From contig NZ_JACCEM010000001.1 in the NCBI RefSeq assembly GCF_013416525.1, forward strand, positions 372,001-436,000: a DNA stretch of 64,000 nt, written 5' to 3'. The notes below the pieces were generated by a model. That model was not told where the DNA came from. It did no database searches and saw only the letters and a program-made list of their open reading frames with translations. Every line of letters begins with the position of its first letter. The first letter of the stretch is position 1. This DNA comes from Parapusillimonas granuli (GTDB lineage Bacteria > Pseudomonadota > Gammaproteobacteria > Burkholderiales > Burkholderiaceae_B). The translations under genes were made by a program, and so were the position numbers. Below are positions 32,029 to 40,326 of the stretch, piece after piece.

Positions 32029-34406
32029 GCTGGGACGCCCCCCACGATCTTGTGCAGCAAGCCCTCGGTTTGCTGCTCCAGTTTCAGGATGTCGGCGCGA
32101 ATTTCTGCCAGCGAGCGCAGCGGCGCGGGCTTGTAGAAGTAGCGGGCGAAGGAGATTTCGTAGCCGATCTGCGTCTTCTCACTGTCCACCCATGCATCGC
32201 TTGCGTGCGGCAGAACTTCGCGCCGGAAGAACGCTTCGATGCCGCCTGGTTCCTTCAGCGGCACCTGCTCGGTGTCGCGCAGATCGCTGTCGGGTTCGTA
32301 CTCGACCATGAAGCGATCCTTGCCAACAATTTCCAGATACGCGCCGTCGAAGCCTGGCTCAAAGTGCTCGTCCTTCTTCAGCTTCGTGCGTTTGGCGACC
32401 ACTGGCGGCGCTGTGTCGTCGCGCCAGCTCACGGCCTTGAAGATGACCTTTTTGTCCGCCGCGCCGAGCTTCTGGCCGTGCGCCTTCATCGCCGCGTCGA
32501 ACTTGGCGCGGAAGACGTTGTGGTCGTCGAACACGGCCTCGCCCAAGTCCTTCTGCGCCAGCAGCGCCAGATCGAGCAGCGCCTTGTCGCGCTGCCATGT
32601 CGCGGCGTCGAGCAGCTTCTTGCGGCGTTTTTCCGGCACGGCCTTCTTGGCTGGTGCGCTGTCCTCGCCGTCTTCGTCGCTGCAGTCCGATTCATCCTCG
32701 CCGTCGCCCTTGAGCCATGCCTCGATTTCAGGCTTCAGTTTGGCGAAGTCGGTGTAGAGCTTGTCGCCATGCTGGGCGTAAATCTCCGCGCGCAAGGCTT
32801 CGTCGCCCGACGCGAAGCGCAGGGTTTCGATGGCGGCAGGCTTCAACTGGCTTTTCAGGCGCAGCGGGCGTTCGACGGTGATCTTCCAGTAGCCGAACTC
32901 CTGTGTGTCGAACCATTTGGATTGCGCGGTTTCCTGCGTCTCGCCCAAGTAGAGGTCGAGGATGCGCTGAATGTCGGCTTCGGCCAGTTCGCAGTTCTTC
33001 TTGCCAAGATTGCGGCGCAGTGGCTGGAACCAGACGCTGGCGTCGATCAACTGCACCTTGCCGCGGCGGTGCGCGGGCTTACGGTTGGCCAGCACCCAGA
33101 TGTAGGTGGCGATGCCGGTGTTGTAGAAGATGTTGAGCGGCAGCGCGATGATGGCTTCGAGCCAGTCGTTTTCCAGCACCCAGCGGCGGATGTTGCTTTC
33201 GCCCTGGCCCGCGTCGCCGGTGAACAGGGCCGAGCCGTTGTGGACGAGGGCGATGCGGCTGCCCACGCCATCGGCAGGCGCGTTGCGCTTCATCTTGGAC
33301 AGCTTGTTCACGAGGAACATGAGCTGGCCGTCGCTGGAGCGGGTGATGAGCTTGAGTTCTGGGTTGTCGCCGTGGCTGACGATGAAGCGCGGATCATTGA
33401 ACCCCTGCTTCCCGCCCATGCGCTCCAGATCGGTCTTCCAGCTCTTGCCGTAGGGCGGGTTGGAGATCATGAAGTCGAATTCGCGGCTGCGGAACTGGTC
33501 GGCGGACAGCGTGGATTTGTCCGCGCCGCCGACGATGTTCTCCGCCGCCCCGCCTTCGCCCTTGAGCAGCAGGTCGGCCTTGCAGATGGCGTAGGTTTCG
33601 TCGCTGATTTCCTGCCCGTAGAGGTGGATGGAGACTTCCTTGCCGTGGTCGTCAGCCAGTTCCTGCAAGGTTTCCTCGGCCACGGTGAGCATGCCGCCGG
33701 TGCCGCAGGAGCCGTCGTAGAGCAGATAGGTACCGGACTGGATGCGCTCGGCCACAGGCAGGAACAGCAGCTTGGCCATGAGCTTGACCACGTCGCGCGG
33801 CGTGAAGTGTTCGCCCGCCTCCTCGTTGTTCTCCTCGTTGAAGCGGCGGATCAGTTCCTCGAACACGGTGCCCATGCCGTGGTTGTCCAGCGGCGGCAGC
33901 TTGACGCGCCCGTCGGCGTCCTTCACCGGCAGCGGCGAGAGGTTGACCTCCGGGTCGAGGAAATCCTCGATCAGGTAGCCGAGGACGTGGGCATCGACGA
34001 GCTTCTGGATCTGGTTGCGGAAGTTGAACTTGGTGAGGATTTCCTGCACGTTGGGCGAGAAGCCGTCGAGGTAGGCGATGAAGTCATCACGCAGGCGCTG
34101 CCCTTGGCTGCTTCCCTTGAGCTTGGCGAGGGTGAAGTCGGAGACGTTGTAAAAGGCTTGCCCCGCCGCCATGCGCAGCGCGCCGTCCTGCTCAGCCACG
34201 TGGTGCGCGTCGAGGAACTTCTTGCGATCCAGAACGTGCTGCTTGGTCGGCTCCAGCACGGCGTCCAAGCGGCGCAGCACGGTGAACGGCAGGATCACGT
34301 CGCGGTACTTGCCACGCACATATACGTCGCGCAGGCGGTCGTCAGCGATGTTCCAGATGAAATCGGAAATCCACTTGATCTGGCTTTGGTCTTGGTGTTT
34401 CGTCAT
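32025..34406 (-). CDS. hsdM: Type I DNA methyltransferase subunit HsdM, long form
   Basis: N6-adenine methyltransferase of the system. The 793-residue protein has the helical HsdM N-terminal domain (1-150), SAM motif DGSCGTGGM at 231-239, catalytic NPPY at 316-319, and YNTGIATYIWVLANRKP later. It is ~300 residues longer than standard HsdM: after the methyltransferase come a charged region (DGEDESDCSDEDGED) and a C-terminal domain with SLAEIRADILKLEQQTEGL coiled coil. The ATG at 34,406 overlaps the stop codon of the HTH gene (ATGA). The same long form occurs in other type I systems, so the extension alone is not new. Confidence 0.95.
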   Translation of the reverse strand: MTKHQDQSQIKWISDFIWNIADDRLRDVYVRGKYRDVILPFTVLRRLDAVLEPTKQHVLDRKKFLDAHHVAEQDGALRMAAGQAFYNVSDFTLAKLKGSSQGQRLRDDFIAYLDGFSPNVQEILTKFNFRNQIQKLVDAHVLGYLIEDFLDPEVNLSPLPVKDADGRVKLPPLDNHGMGTVFEELIRRFNEENNEEAGEHFTPRDVVKLMAKLLFLPVAERIQSGTYLLYDGSCGTGGMLTVAEETLQELADDHGKEVSIHLYGQEISDETYAICKADLLLKGEGGAAENIVGGADKSTLSADQFRSREFDFMISNPPYGKSWKTDLERMGGKQGFNDPRFIVSHGDNPELKLITRSSDGQLMFLVNKLSKMKRNAPADGVGSRIALVHNGSALFTGDAGQGESNIRRWVLENDWLEAIIALPLNIFYNTGIATYIWVLANRKPAHRRGKVQLIDASVWFQPLRRNLGKKNCELAEADIQRILDLYLGETQETAQSKWFDTQEFGYWKITVERPLRLKSQLKPAAIETLRFASGDEALRAEIYAQHGDKLYTDFAKLKPEIEAWLKGDGEDESDCSDEDGEDSAPAKKAVPEKRRKKLLDAATWQRDKALLDLALLAQKDLGEAVFDDHNVFRAKFDAAMKAHGQKLGAADKKVIFKAVSWRDDTAPPVVAKRTKLKKDEHFEPGFDGAYLEIVGKDRFMVEYEPDSDLRDTEQVPLKEPGGIEAFFRREVLPHASDAWVDSEKTQIGYEISFARYFYKPAPLRSLAEIRADILKLEQQTEGLLHKIVGGVPA

Positions 34407-34606
34407 GCCTTCCCCCCGCGTTGGCCGCCTGTTGTTTGCTGAGCAATCCACTGCTCAAGGTCGGCCTTGCGGAACCGCCAAGTGCCGCCGAGCTTGAACG
34501 CCGGAATCTTCTTGTCCGCCGCGAGCCGATAAACCGTGCGCTTGCCGGCCTTCAGATAGGCCGCGACTTCATCCAGCGTCAGGATTTCGTCTTCTGCTTC
34601 TGTCAT
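34403..34606 (-). CDS. Excisionase-family helix-turn-helix protein
   Basis: A 67-residue MerR/excisionase-type HTH protein (LTLDEVAAYLKAGKRTVYRL, then KLGGTWRFRKADLEQWIAQQ). It is the first gene of the hsd operon and overlaps hsdM by four bases. The ATG at 34,606 follows AAGGGTGGG; twelve more upstream codons are open but less likely. Possible jobs are transcriptional control of the restriction operon, which delays restriction after transfer, or DNA bending during excision. Confidence 0.85.
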   Translation of the reverse strand: MTEAEDEILTLDEVAAYLKAGKRTVYRLAADKKIPAFKLGGTWRFRKADLEQWIAQQTTGGQRGGKA

Positions 34607-34768
34607 TGCCCACCCTTGCCGACGTTGAAATATGATTGCCAAGTCCTGCCAATTCTCTCATACAACGGCAGATCAGACCAGTGGCAGATCTTCGGTGGAA
34701 GTGGTCATCCGGCAAATATTCTAAGAAAATACCCTTTAAGCGAAAGTTTTTTGATGTAGAATCCACGT
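34607..34768. promoter_or_regulatory. Divergent promoter region between hsd operon and XRE-ImmA pair
   Basis: About 160 bases, AT-rich at 34,715-34,765. For the plus-strand gene a TAGAAT -10 element lies at 34,757-34,762, only seven bases before the ATG at 34,769, which would give a leaderless mRNA if used. The -35 is poor (TTTAAG). No clear operator palindrome is seen. Confidence 0.4.
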
Positions 34769-35452
34769 ATGCGAAATCCGATTATGGGGTTGCCAATGGC
34801 CCAGCCGACCCAAGAAACGATCCAGGACTTGCTCGTGAGGAACATCCCGCGTGAACTTGTCATGGGTCTCGAAGAAGCCAAGCTGGTCGGTGCCCAGCGT
34901 GCCTATGCCGCAGCGCGAGGAATGGATGACGGGCACTTGCCCAGTGTGGTCGGCCAGCTGCGCCACTTCCACATGAACGAGTCTTTTCATCGGGCGCTCG
35001 CTGTAGGCGGTGCGTCTCCATCGCCGCTTCGCGGCAACCAGATCATCACGGGCCGGGCGGGAATCTTCACCTTGGCACGCTTCAACACCAAGTACGGAGT
35101 CTGGAACAGCGGTCGGCGCAGCGAGACGCGCAAACAGATGTCCTTGGCAAACGCGGCCATTGAGCCGTTGGTTCAGCCAGAACTGTTTTCGGACTATGTG
35201 CCGCCATCGGATGCGGTTGTTTTTCTTGTAGCCTGTTTTGCCGGGTCGCTGCACGTTCAACCGGAAACCCCAGTCTCAATCCAAATTGCGGTACCAGACC
35301 GGAACATGGAAAGCTGGCTCTTTCGGGAACCTATCGATTTGTTCGTCAAGCGGTACGACCAGAAGCCGACGACAGTGCAGGATGACCTGGCCATGCCGAA
35401 GCTGAAGAAGAACATCGGGAAGCAGCAGGACAAATACGGAACGGGATCATGA
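34769..35452 (+). CDS. Protein of unknown function, partner of XRE-ImmA gene
   Basis: A 227-residue soluble protein without recognised motifs. It ends KLKKNIGKQQDKYGTGS, a basic tail. Alternative starts at 34,784 and 34,796 (MAQPTQETIQDLLVRNIP) are possible and the last has a GGGG upstream. Its stop codon overlaps the start of the XRE-ImmA gene (ATGA), so they form a two-gene unit divergent from the restriction operon. By analogy with other ImmA/IrrE pairs it might be a toxin or the cleavage target, but nothing in the sequence proves this. Confidence 0.7.
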   Translation: MRNPIMGLPMAQPTQETIQDLLVRNIPRELVMGLEEAKLVGAQRAYAAARGMDDGHLPSVVGQLRHFHMNESFHRALAVGGASPSPLRGNQIITGRAGIFTLARFNTKYGVWNSGRRSETRKQMSLANAAIEPLVQPELFSDYVPPSDAVVFLVACFAGSLHVQPETPVSIQIAVPDRNMESWLFREPIDLFVKRYDQKPTTVQDDLAMPKLKKNIGKQQDKYGTGS

Positions 35453-36657
35453 GCCGGGGCGGAGTACAAGGATTCCAGAAGGATCGGCTTAGCCAGATTC
35501 TTGCTGCGCGTCGCCTGACCCAAGTACAGCTGGCGTCGATGGTAGGGGTATCGCCTGCGACTATCAGTAAGTGGCGCGCGGGAACACAGGCTCCAGAACG
35601 CGATGCACTCGACCGTCTCGCCGGCGTGGTCAATGTCACGCCGGAATGGTTTACGCGCGCACCCGGAGCGAAGCTGTCGTTGCCGCTTTTCCGCAGCAAC
35701 GCTTCTGCACACGTCGCGGCGCGAGCAATGCTTGAGGCCCGCCTTGAGTGGGCACAGGACGTGGCCACCGTATTGATGGAGTACGTTGACTACCCCGTAG
35801 TCAACTTGCCTTCTCGCAATTACACGGATCCGGAAGAGATCACTGCCGAGGACATCGAGAAAGCTGCCTGTGAATGCCGGGATCTGTGGCGTCTGGGCCG
35901 TTCGGCGATTCAAGACTTGGCGCTTGCCGTGGAAGGCGCTGGCGTCATTCTCGTCCGGGAAGAAACCGGCATCGCGCAGATTGAGGGGCTTTCGGCTTGG
36001 AGCGTGGTGCTGGGTCGCCCGCTCATCCTCCTGTCTGCCGACAAAGACAATGGATACCGCAGTCGCTTCGATCTTGCCCATGAGGTCGGGCATCTTGTTT
36101 TGCATCGTCACATTCAACGCACAACGGACAGTGCTCGTCACAAGCTGATGGAGAAACAGGCACACTATTTTGCAGGCGCTTTTTTGCTGCCTGCCGAAAC
36201 TTTCGCCACCGAGGTTCGCATACCACCGACGCTGGATGATTTGCTGCTGCTGAAGCGCCGGTGGGGCGTGTCTGCCGCAGCGATCATCATGCGCCTGAAG
36301 GCACTCGAGCTGCTGGATGAAGAGGGGGCTTTGATACTTTTCAAGCGCCGCTCTGCGCGTTGGGGGGCGAAATCGGAACCGGGTGACGGCGATCGAAAGC
36401 CTGAGCGGCCTCGCCTGCTTCGTCGCACAATTGATCTGCTGGTCGAAGAGAAAGTCATGCCCTTGGAAGCCATCCCGAGGCACATCGGACTGGCTGCGGG
36501 GGATGTTGAAGCACTCGCTGGACTGCCCGAAGGCTACTTTCAGGGAAAGACCAATGTCGTTGAGTTTGCGCGACTGAAAGCAACCCAGAAACCGGCTGAC
36601 GACCATCCGGCTCTAGGTAACAAGGTGGTGCCGTTTCGGCCCGTGTCCAAATCCTGA
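35449..36657 (+). CDS. XRE-type HTH fused to ImmA/IrrE metallopeptidase
   Basis: A 402-residue protein with an N-terminal Cro/C1-type HTH (RLTQVQLASMVGVSPATISK, residues ~22-41) and an ImmA/IrrE zinc peptidase domain with HEVGH at 211-215 and the downstream EKQAHYFAGAFLLP element that provides the third ligand. Such proteins in mobile elements cleave a repressor or regulate a toxin. The Zn motif is intact. It is translationally coupled to the 227-residue gene upstream and followed 16 bases later by a small gene. A role as sensor-regulator of the island is inferred. Confidence 0.88.
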   Translation: MSRGGVQGFQKDRLSQILAARRLTQVQLASMVGVSPATISKWRAGTQAPERDALDRLAGVVNVTPEWFTRAPGAKLSLPLFRSNASAHVAARAMLEARLEWAQDVATVLMEYVDYPVVNLPSRNYTDPEEITAEDIEKAACECRDLWRLGRSAIQDLALAVEGAGVILVREETGIAQIEGLSAWSVVLGRPLILLSADKDNGYRSRFDLAHEVGHLVLHRHIQRTTDSARHKLMEKQAHYFAGAFLLPAETFATEVRIPPTLDDLLLLKRRWGVSAAAIIMRLKALELLDEEGALILFKRRSARWGAKSEPGDGDRKPERPRLLRRTIDLLVEEKVMPLEAIPRHIGLAAGDVEALAGLPEGYFQGKTNVVEFARLKATQKPADDHPALGNKVVPFRPVSKS

Positions 36658-36673
36658 TGTGAAAGGAGCCATG

Positions 36674-36922
36674 ATGTCCAAGAACACGAAACAGACGTCC
36701 ACGCGAATCGGTAGGCTCGCATCCGAAACGCTGCAAAACAGTGGATCGTCACAAATCGCCAAGAGCCTTGCCGCGTCAGCCCTCGCCCAGCGTAGTGGTG
36801 ACAAGCAGACCGGGGCGAAGATGGAAGACGTGGCCGCCCGTGTGCTGGTCAGTGGCCATTACGCCAACGACACAAAAGAACTGGCGGCCTCGGTTCTTTC
36901 CCAAGCCAACAAGCAGCGCTGA
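36674..36922 (+). CDS. Small conserved mobile-element protein
   Basis: An 82-residue hydrophilic protein, MSKNTKQTSTRIGRLASETL, with a Ser/Ala-rich middle (AKSLAASALAQRSGDKQTGA) and an ending ELAASVLSQANKQR that repeats the LAAS-L-Q pattern. I recall similar small proteins on plasmids and islands but no function. An AGGAG at 36,664-36,668 gives 5-base spacing to this ATG; the ATG three bases upstream is too close. Probably cotranscribed with the XRE-ImmA gene. Confidence 0.65.
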   Translation: MSKNTKQTSTRIGRLASETLQNSGSSQIAKSLAASALAQRSGDKQTGAKMEDVAARVLVSGHYANDTKELAASVLSQANKQR

Positions 36923-36987
36923 AGCAGAAAGCCGAGCTCTTCATGTCACAGAATCTGCGTTATGCGCAGTTGAAGACTCTCTGGCGT

Positions 36988-37042
36988 AAGGGAAAACTCA
37001 TCGGGCAAAGGGAAAATCGATAAGGGAATAGTGCACAAGGGA
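36988..37042. repeat. Four AAGGGA direct repeats
   Basis: AAGGGA occurs at 36,988, 37,008, 37,022 and 37,037 with spacings of 20, 14 and 15 bases, between the small protein and the 3' end of the integrase gene. Short iteron-like motifs of this sort may bind an element protein; chance cannot be excluded. Confidence 0.35.
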
Positions 37043-37076
37043 CAACGGCTCTACCCGAAAAAGGAAAAGGCCTCCC

Positions 37077-38282
37077 TCAAGCCGAAGCAGTGCCGATCAC
37101 CAGATTCCCCGACGGCACCAGCCCGTCGATGTAGTCCGACCACGCCTGCAACATCTCCCGCCGCTGCTCGGCGTACTCGGCGCGGTTGTAGACACCGCGC
37201 ACGCCGCCGATGGTGTGGTTCAGCGCCTTTTCCACCACATCCGAAGGCCAGCCCTGCTCGTGCAACAGGGTCGAAGCAGTGCGCCGCAGGTCATGGATGG
37301 TGAATGCCGGGATTTCCTGCCCCTGCAATGACACCTTCAGCGCCTGGTTCAGTGCATTGTTGGCGAATGGCTTGGTCAGGGTGCCACGCCCTGGCAGCAC
37401 CCAGTCGCTGCTGCTGGCTAGCGGCTTGAGTTCCTTGAACAGAGTCTTCGCCTGGGTGGACAGGTAGACGATGTGTGGCTTGCCGGTCTTGGAGTTCTCG
37501 ACCGGGATGTGCCATTCGCCTTCGTCCAGATGCACGTCTTTCCACTGAGCCAGCATCAGCTCGGACTTGCGCACCAGCGTCATCAGGATCAGTTGGAAGG
37601 CGATCTTGAATTGGCGGCGGATGTTGGATGTCTGCATGGCACGCAGGAACTGCCGGATCTCGTCCGGCGTCAGCGCCCGGTCGCGGGCGGCGGCGCGGTA
37701 GACGTGGCGCATTGGCAGAGCCATGACCGGGTTGGCCTGGATCAGGCCGCAGGTCAGTGCGTAATCGAACATGCGCTTGAGTAGGCCGCGCACCTGGCCT
37801 GCGGCGGCATCGAAACCTTGCTCCTTCTTGCGCCAGATGACGCTGCGCACGTCCTCGGCGGTGATGTCCCGGATCGGCTTGCTGCCGATGTGCGGCAGGA
37901 TGTCCTTTTCCAGGTAGCGGCGCGGCATGGTCACGTCCTTGCGGTCGCGTGACTGGATGTCCTTGAAGAAGCGCTCGGCGAACTCGGCCAAGGTGGCGTC
38001 TTCTGCGCCGGCCACCTTTTCCTGCTGCTTTCTCTTTGCCGGAGACTCTCCCATCGCCACTTGGTGAGCCGCCTCGTCCCGCTTCAAGCGTGCGTTCTTC
38101 AGGGTAAGGGCCGGGTACTTACCGAGTGTGAGCTTTTCCCGTTTGCCATCCAGCCGATAGCGGTAACGCCAGACGATGCTGCCACTCGGTAGCACTTCGA
38201 CGTACAGCCCGCGATCGTCACTGACGATGTAAGAAGCATCCTTTGGTTTGAGCGCTTTGAGTGCGGTATCAGTGAGAGACAT
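37077..38282 (-). CDS. int: P4-type tyrosine integrase of the island
   Basis: Site-specific recombinase that inserts the island at mnmE. The 401-residue protein has the DUF4102 arm-binding N-terminal domain (MSLTDTALKALKPKDASYIV), a core-binding domain (~100-180), and a catalytic domain with Arg in LMTLVRKSELML, His-x-x-Arg in TIHDLRRTAST, His in KALNHTIGGVRGVYN and the nucleophilic Tyr in VYNRAEY. The ATG at 38,282 follows AAGGAGG; the 20 upstream codons are unlikely. It points away from mnmE and starts 177 bases from the att core. A stub of a relative lies at the other island end. Confidence 0.95.
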   Translation of the reverse strand: MSLTDTALKALKPKDASYIVSDDRGLYVEVLPSGSIVWRYRYRLDGKREKLTLGKYPALTLKNARLKRDEAAHQVAMGESPAKRKQQEKVAGAEDATLAEFAERFFKDIQSRDRKDVTMPRRYLEKDILPHIGSKPIRDITAEDVRSVIWRKKEQGFDAAAGQVRGLLKRMFDYALTCGLIQANPVMALPMRHVYRAAARDRALTPDEIRQFLRAMQTSNIRRQFKIAFQLILMTLVRKSELMLAQWKDVHLDEGEWHIPVENSKTGKPHIVYLSTQAKTLFKELKPLASSSDWVLPGRGTLTKPFANNALNQALKVSLQGQEIPAFTIHDLRRTASTLLHEQGWPSDVVEKALNHTIGGVRGVYNRAEYAEQRREMLQAWSDYIDGLVPSGNLVIGTASA

Positions 38283-38332
38283 GGGCCCTCCTTTGGGTCC
38301 ATGAAAGTCAATAGTCAGGCTATTCGGTGAAA

Positions 38333-38352
38333 TTGGACCCATATATGGACCC
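38333..38352. repeat. Integrase arm-type repeat, right
   Basis: TTGGACCCATATATGGACCC has two GGACCC half-sites 13 bases apart. It lies between the integrase start and the right att core and matches the left-end element at 16 of 20 positions in the same orientation. Confidence 0.55.
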
Positions 38353-38458
38353 GAATAGCGATGGCTTTGACTGTATCACCGAATCACTCAGCAGACAAAA
38401 ATCCCTGTATTTATACGGCTTACAGGCACATCATCAGACTTCAATGGACATCCCTGGA

Positions 38459-38480
38459 CCCCATCTCACTTCCCGATGCA
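38459..38480. other. Island right attachment site within the mnmE 3' end
   Basis: The second copy of the 22-base att core, including CTCACTTCCCGATGCA, overlaps the last five codons and stop codon of mnmE. Insertion restores the mnmE end, so the gene is intact. The 3' end of mnmE (trmE/thdF) is a known integration site, used for example by Salmonella genomic island 1. Confidence 0.88.
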
Positions 38481-39845
38481 AAAACTAGAAAAAATCTCGC
38501 CCAATAAATCGTCGCTGGTGAACTGTCCCGTGATGCTGCAAAGCGCTTCATGCGCCAGGCGCAGTTCTTCCGCCAGCAAATCCAGGACGCGGTCGTCGTG
38601 GCTGGCGTGTTCCGCCGCCAGGTCCAGGTGATGGCCCGCGGTGCTCAGCGCGGACAGGTGGCGTTCGCGGGCGAGCCAGGGGGACTCGGTTCCGGGGTTC
38701 CAGCCGGCGATGTCCAGCAGCCTTTGGCGCAGTTCCGGCAGGCCGGCGCCGGTCTTGGCGGAGATGCCGATCTGGTTGGCGTCCGTTTGGTTTACGAGGA
38801 GGTTTTCCAGTTCGGAGGCGGATAGCAGGTCTATCTTGTTCAGCACTCTCAGCACGGGGGTGCGGGCCGGCAGGCGCTGGGTGATGGCGGCGTCGAGTTC
38901 GTCCTGGCGGGAGCGCGCGTCCTGCAGGTGGAGGATGACGTTGGCTTTTTCGATTTCGGCCCAGCTGCGGGCGATGCCGATGCTTTCGACGGTGTCATCG
39001 GTTTCGCGCAGGCCGGCGGTGTCGACGATGTGCAGGGGCACGCCCTGGATGTGGATTTGCTGCACGACTTTGTCGCGCGTGGTGCCGGCGATGGGGGTGA
39101 CGATGGCGATGTCGTCGCCGGCCAGGGCGTTGAGCAGGCTGGATTTCCCCACGTTGGGCTGCCCGGCGAGCACGACGTGCAGGCCGTCGCGCAGGATCAT
39201 GCCTTGTCTTGCCTGGGCGACCATGCCGGCCAGTTCGTTGCGGAGGGTGTCCAGGGCGGCGCGGGCCTGGTATTTTTCCAGGAAGTCGATTTCTTCTTCG
39301 GGAAAGTCGAGCGTGGCTTCGATCAGCATGCGCAGGTGGACGATGCGGTCGGACAGGGCGTTGACCTGTCTGGAAAATGTGCCGCTCAGCGAGGCCATGG
39401 CGCTGCGCGCGGCGGCTTCCGACGAGGAGTCGATCAGGTCGGCGACGGCTTCGGCTTGTGCGAGGTCCATGCGGTCGTTCAGGAAGGCGCGGTGGGTGAA
39501 CTCGCCGGGCTCGGCATGGCGCAGCCCGAATTCCCTGCCGGTTTCCAGGCAGTGTTCCAGGATGCGGCGCAGCACGGCGGGGCCGCCGTGGCCCTGGAGT
39601 TCGAGTACGTCTTCGCCCGTATAGGAATGGGGGCTTTTGAAGTACAGCGCGATGCCCATGTCGATGGCGTCGCCGTCCTTGTCGTTGAAGGGCAGGTAGT
39701 GGGCATGCCGGGGCTTCAACGGTACGGAGAACAGCTTGGCCAGCAGGGCGTCCAGCGAGCCGCCGGAAATGCGTACGACGCCGATGCCGCCGCGTCCGGG
39801 CGCGGTGGCGATGGCGATGATGGGATCATGGGAGCGCAAGGTCAT
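38466..39845 (-). CDS. mnmE: tRNA modification GTPase MnmE
   Basis: GTPase partner of MnmG in wobble-uridine modification. The 459-residue product has the N-terminal formyl-THF-binding domain ([20 protein letters not shown]), the G domain inserted in a helical domain (P-loop [16 protein letters not shown] near 228, DTAGLRE near 279, NKID near 343), and the C-terminal FCIGK with the essential cysteine. The last codons form the island attachment core and are preserved. Confidence 0.97.
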   Translation of the reverse strand: MTLRSHDPIIAIATAPGRGGIGVVRISGGSLDALLAKLFSVPLKPRHAHYLPFNDKDGDAIDMGIALYFKSPHSYTGEDVLELQGHGGPAVLRRILEHCLETGREFGLRHAEPGEFTHRAFLNDRMDLAQAEAVADLIDSSSEAAARSAMASLSGTFSRQVNALSDRIVHLRMLIEATLDFPEEEIDFLEKYQARAALDTLRNELAGMVAQARQGMILRDGLHVVLAGQPNVGKSSLLNALAGDDIAIVTPIAGTTRDKVVQQIHIQGVPLHIVDTAGLRETDDTVESIGIARSWAEIEKANVILHLQDARSRQDELDAAITQRLPARTPVLRVLNKIDLLSASELENLLVNQTDANQIGISAKTGAGLPELRQRLLDIAGWNPGTESPWLARERHLSALSTAGHHLDLAAEHASHDDRVLDLLAEELRLAHEALCSITGQFTSDDLLGEIFSSFCIGK

Positions 39846-39918
39846 GGCGGGCGGCCGATTCGGCGGAAAGCGTAATACTATGCAGGCAGCGACAGTTTAT
39901 CGTGAACGGGGAATGACC

Positions 39919-40215
39919 ATGCCTTATTTGATAGAAACCTTCGACAAGCCGCATACGCAGGCATTGAGGCAGGCTTTGCGGGACAAGCACCTGGATTATC
40001 TGGAAGAGAACAAGGCCTTGCTGCTGGCCTGCGGGGCCAAGCTCGACGACGATGGGCTGGGCGGCAGCGGCAGTGTGTATATCGTCGACGTCGACACCCG
40101 CGCCGAAGCGGAGCAGTTCGTCAATGCCGATCCTTTTGCGCAAGGCGGGCTGTTCGAGCGCATGAACATCACGCGCTGGCGTAAAGCCTATCTGGACGGC
40201 AAATGCTATCTATAG
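39919..40215 (+). CDS. YciI-like (YCII domain) protein
   Basis: A 98-residue dimeric alpha-beta-barrel protein of the YciI family. MPYLIETFDKPHTQALRQAL, a central HLDYLEENKALLLACGAKLD, and an NADPFAQGGLFERMNI segment with the conserved Asp-Pro-Phe are visible. The biochemical role of most members is unknown. The ATG at 39,919 is 6 bases after GGGGA; an ATG two codons earlier is too close. It is divergent from mnmE and converges on the catalase gene. Confidence 0.85.
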   Translation: MPYLIETFDKPHTQALRQALRDKHLDYLEENKALLLACGAKLDDDGLGGSGSVYIVDVDTRAEAEQFVNADPFAQGGLFERMNITRWRKAYLDGKCYL

Positions 40216-40257
40216 CGATAGCGTCTAGCGGCAATATGCCGATGCAATAAATAGAAA

Positions 40258-40320
40258 ATGCCCCGTGACGGGGCATGGGTGACGTTTGCCGATACTTCCC
40301 CCGCATGCGGGGGAAGTATC
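40258..40320. terminator. Two hairpins between yciI-like and catalase genes
   Basis: A 7-bp stem (ATGCCCC/GGGGCAT, loop GTGAC) at 40,258-40,276 and a perfect 30-bp palindrome at 40,291-40,320 (arm GATACTTCCCCCGCA) separate two convergent genes. Neither has a T-run, but together they would form a strong bidirectional barrier or mRNA 3' end. Confidence 0.55.
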
Positions 40321-40326
40321 GCCGGC

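Noticed and set aside
32052-34442. A 796-codon plus-strand frame opposite hsdM
   Set aside because: Antisense shadow with the same biased composition; the HsdM motifs are on the minus strand.
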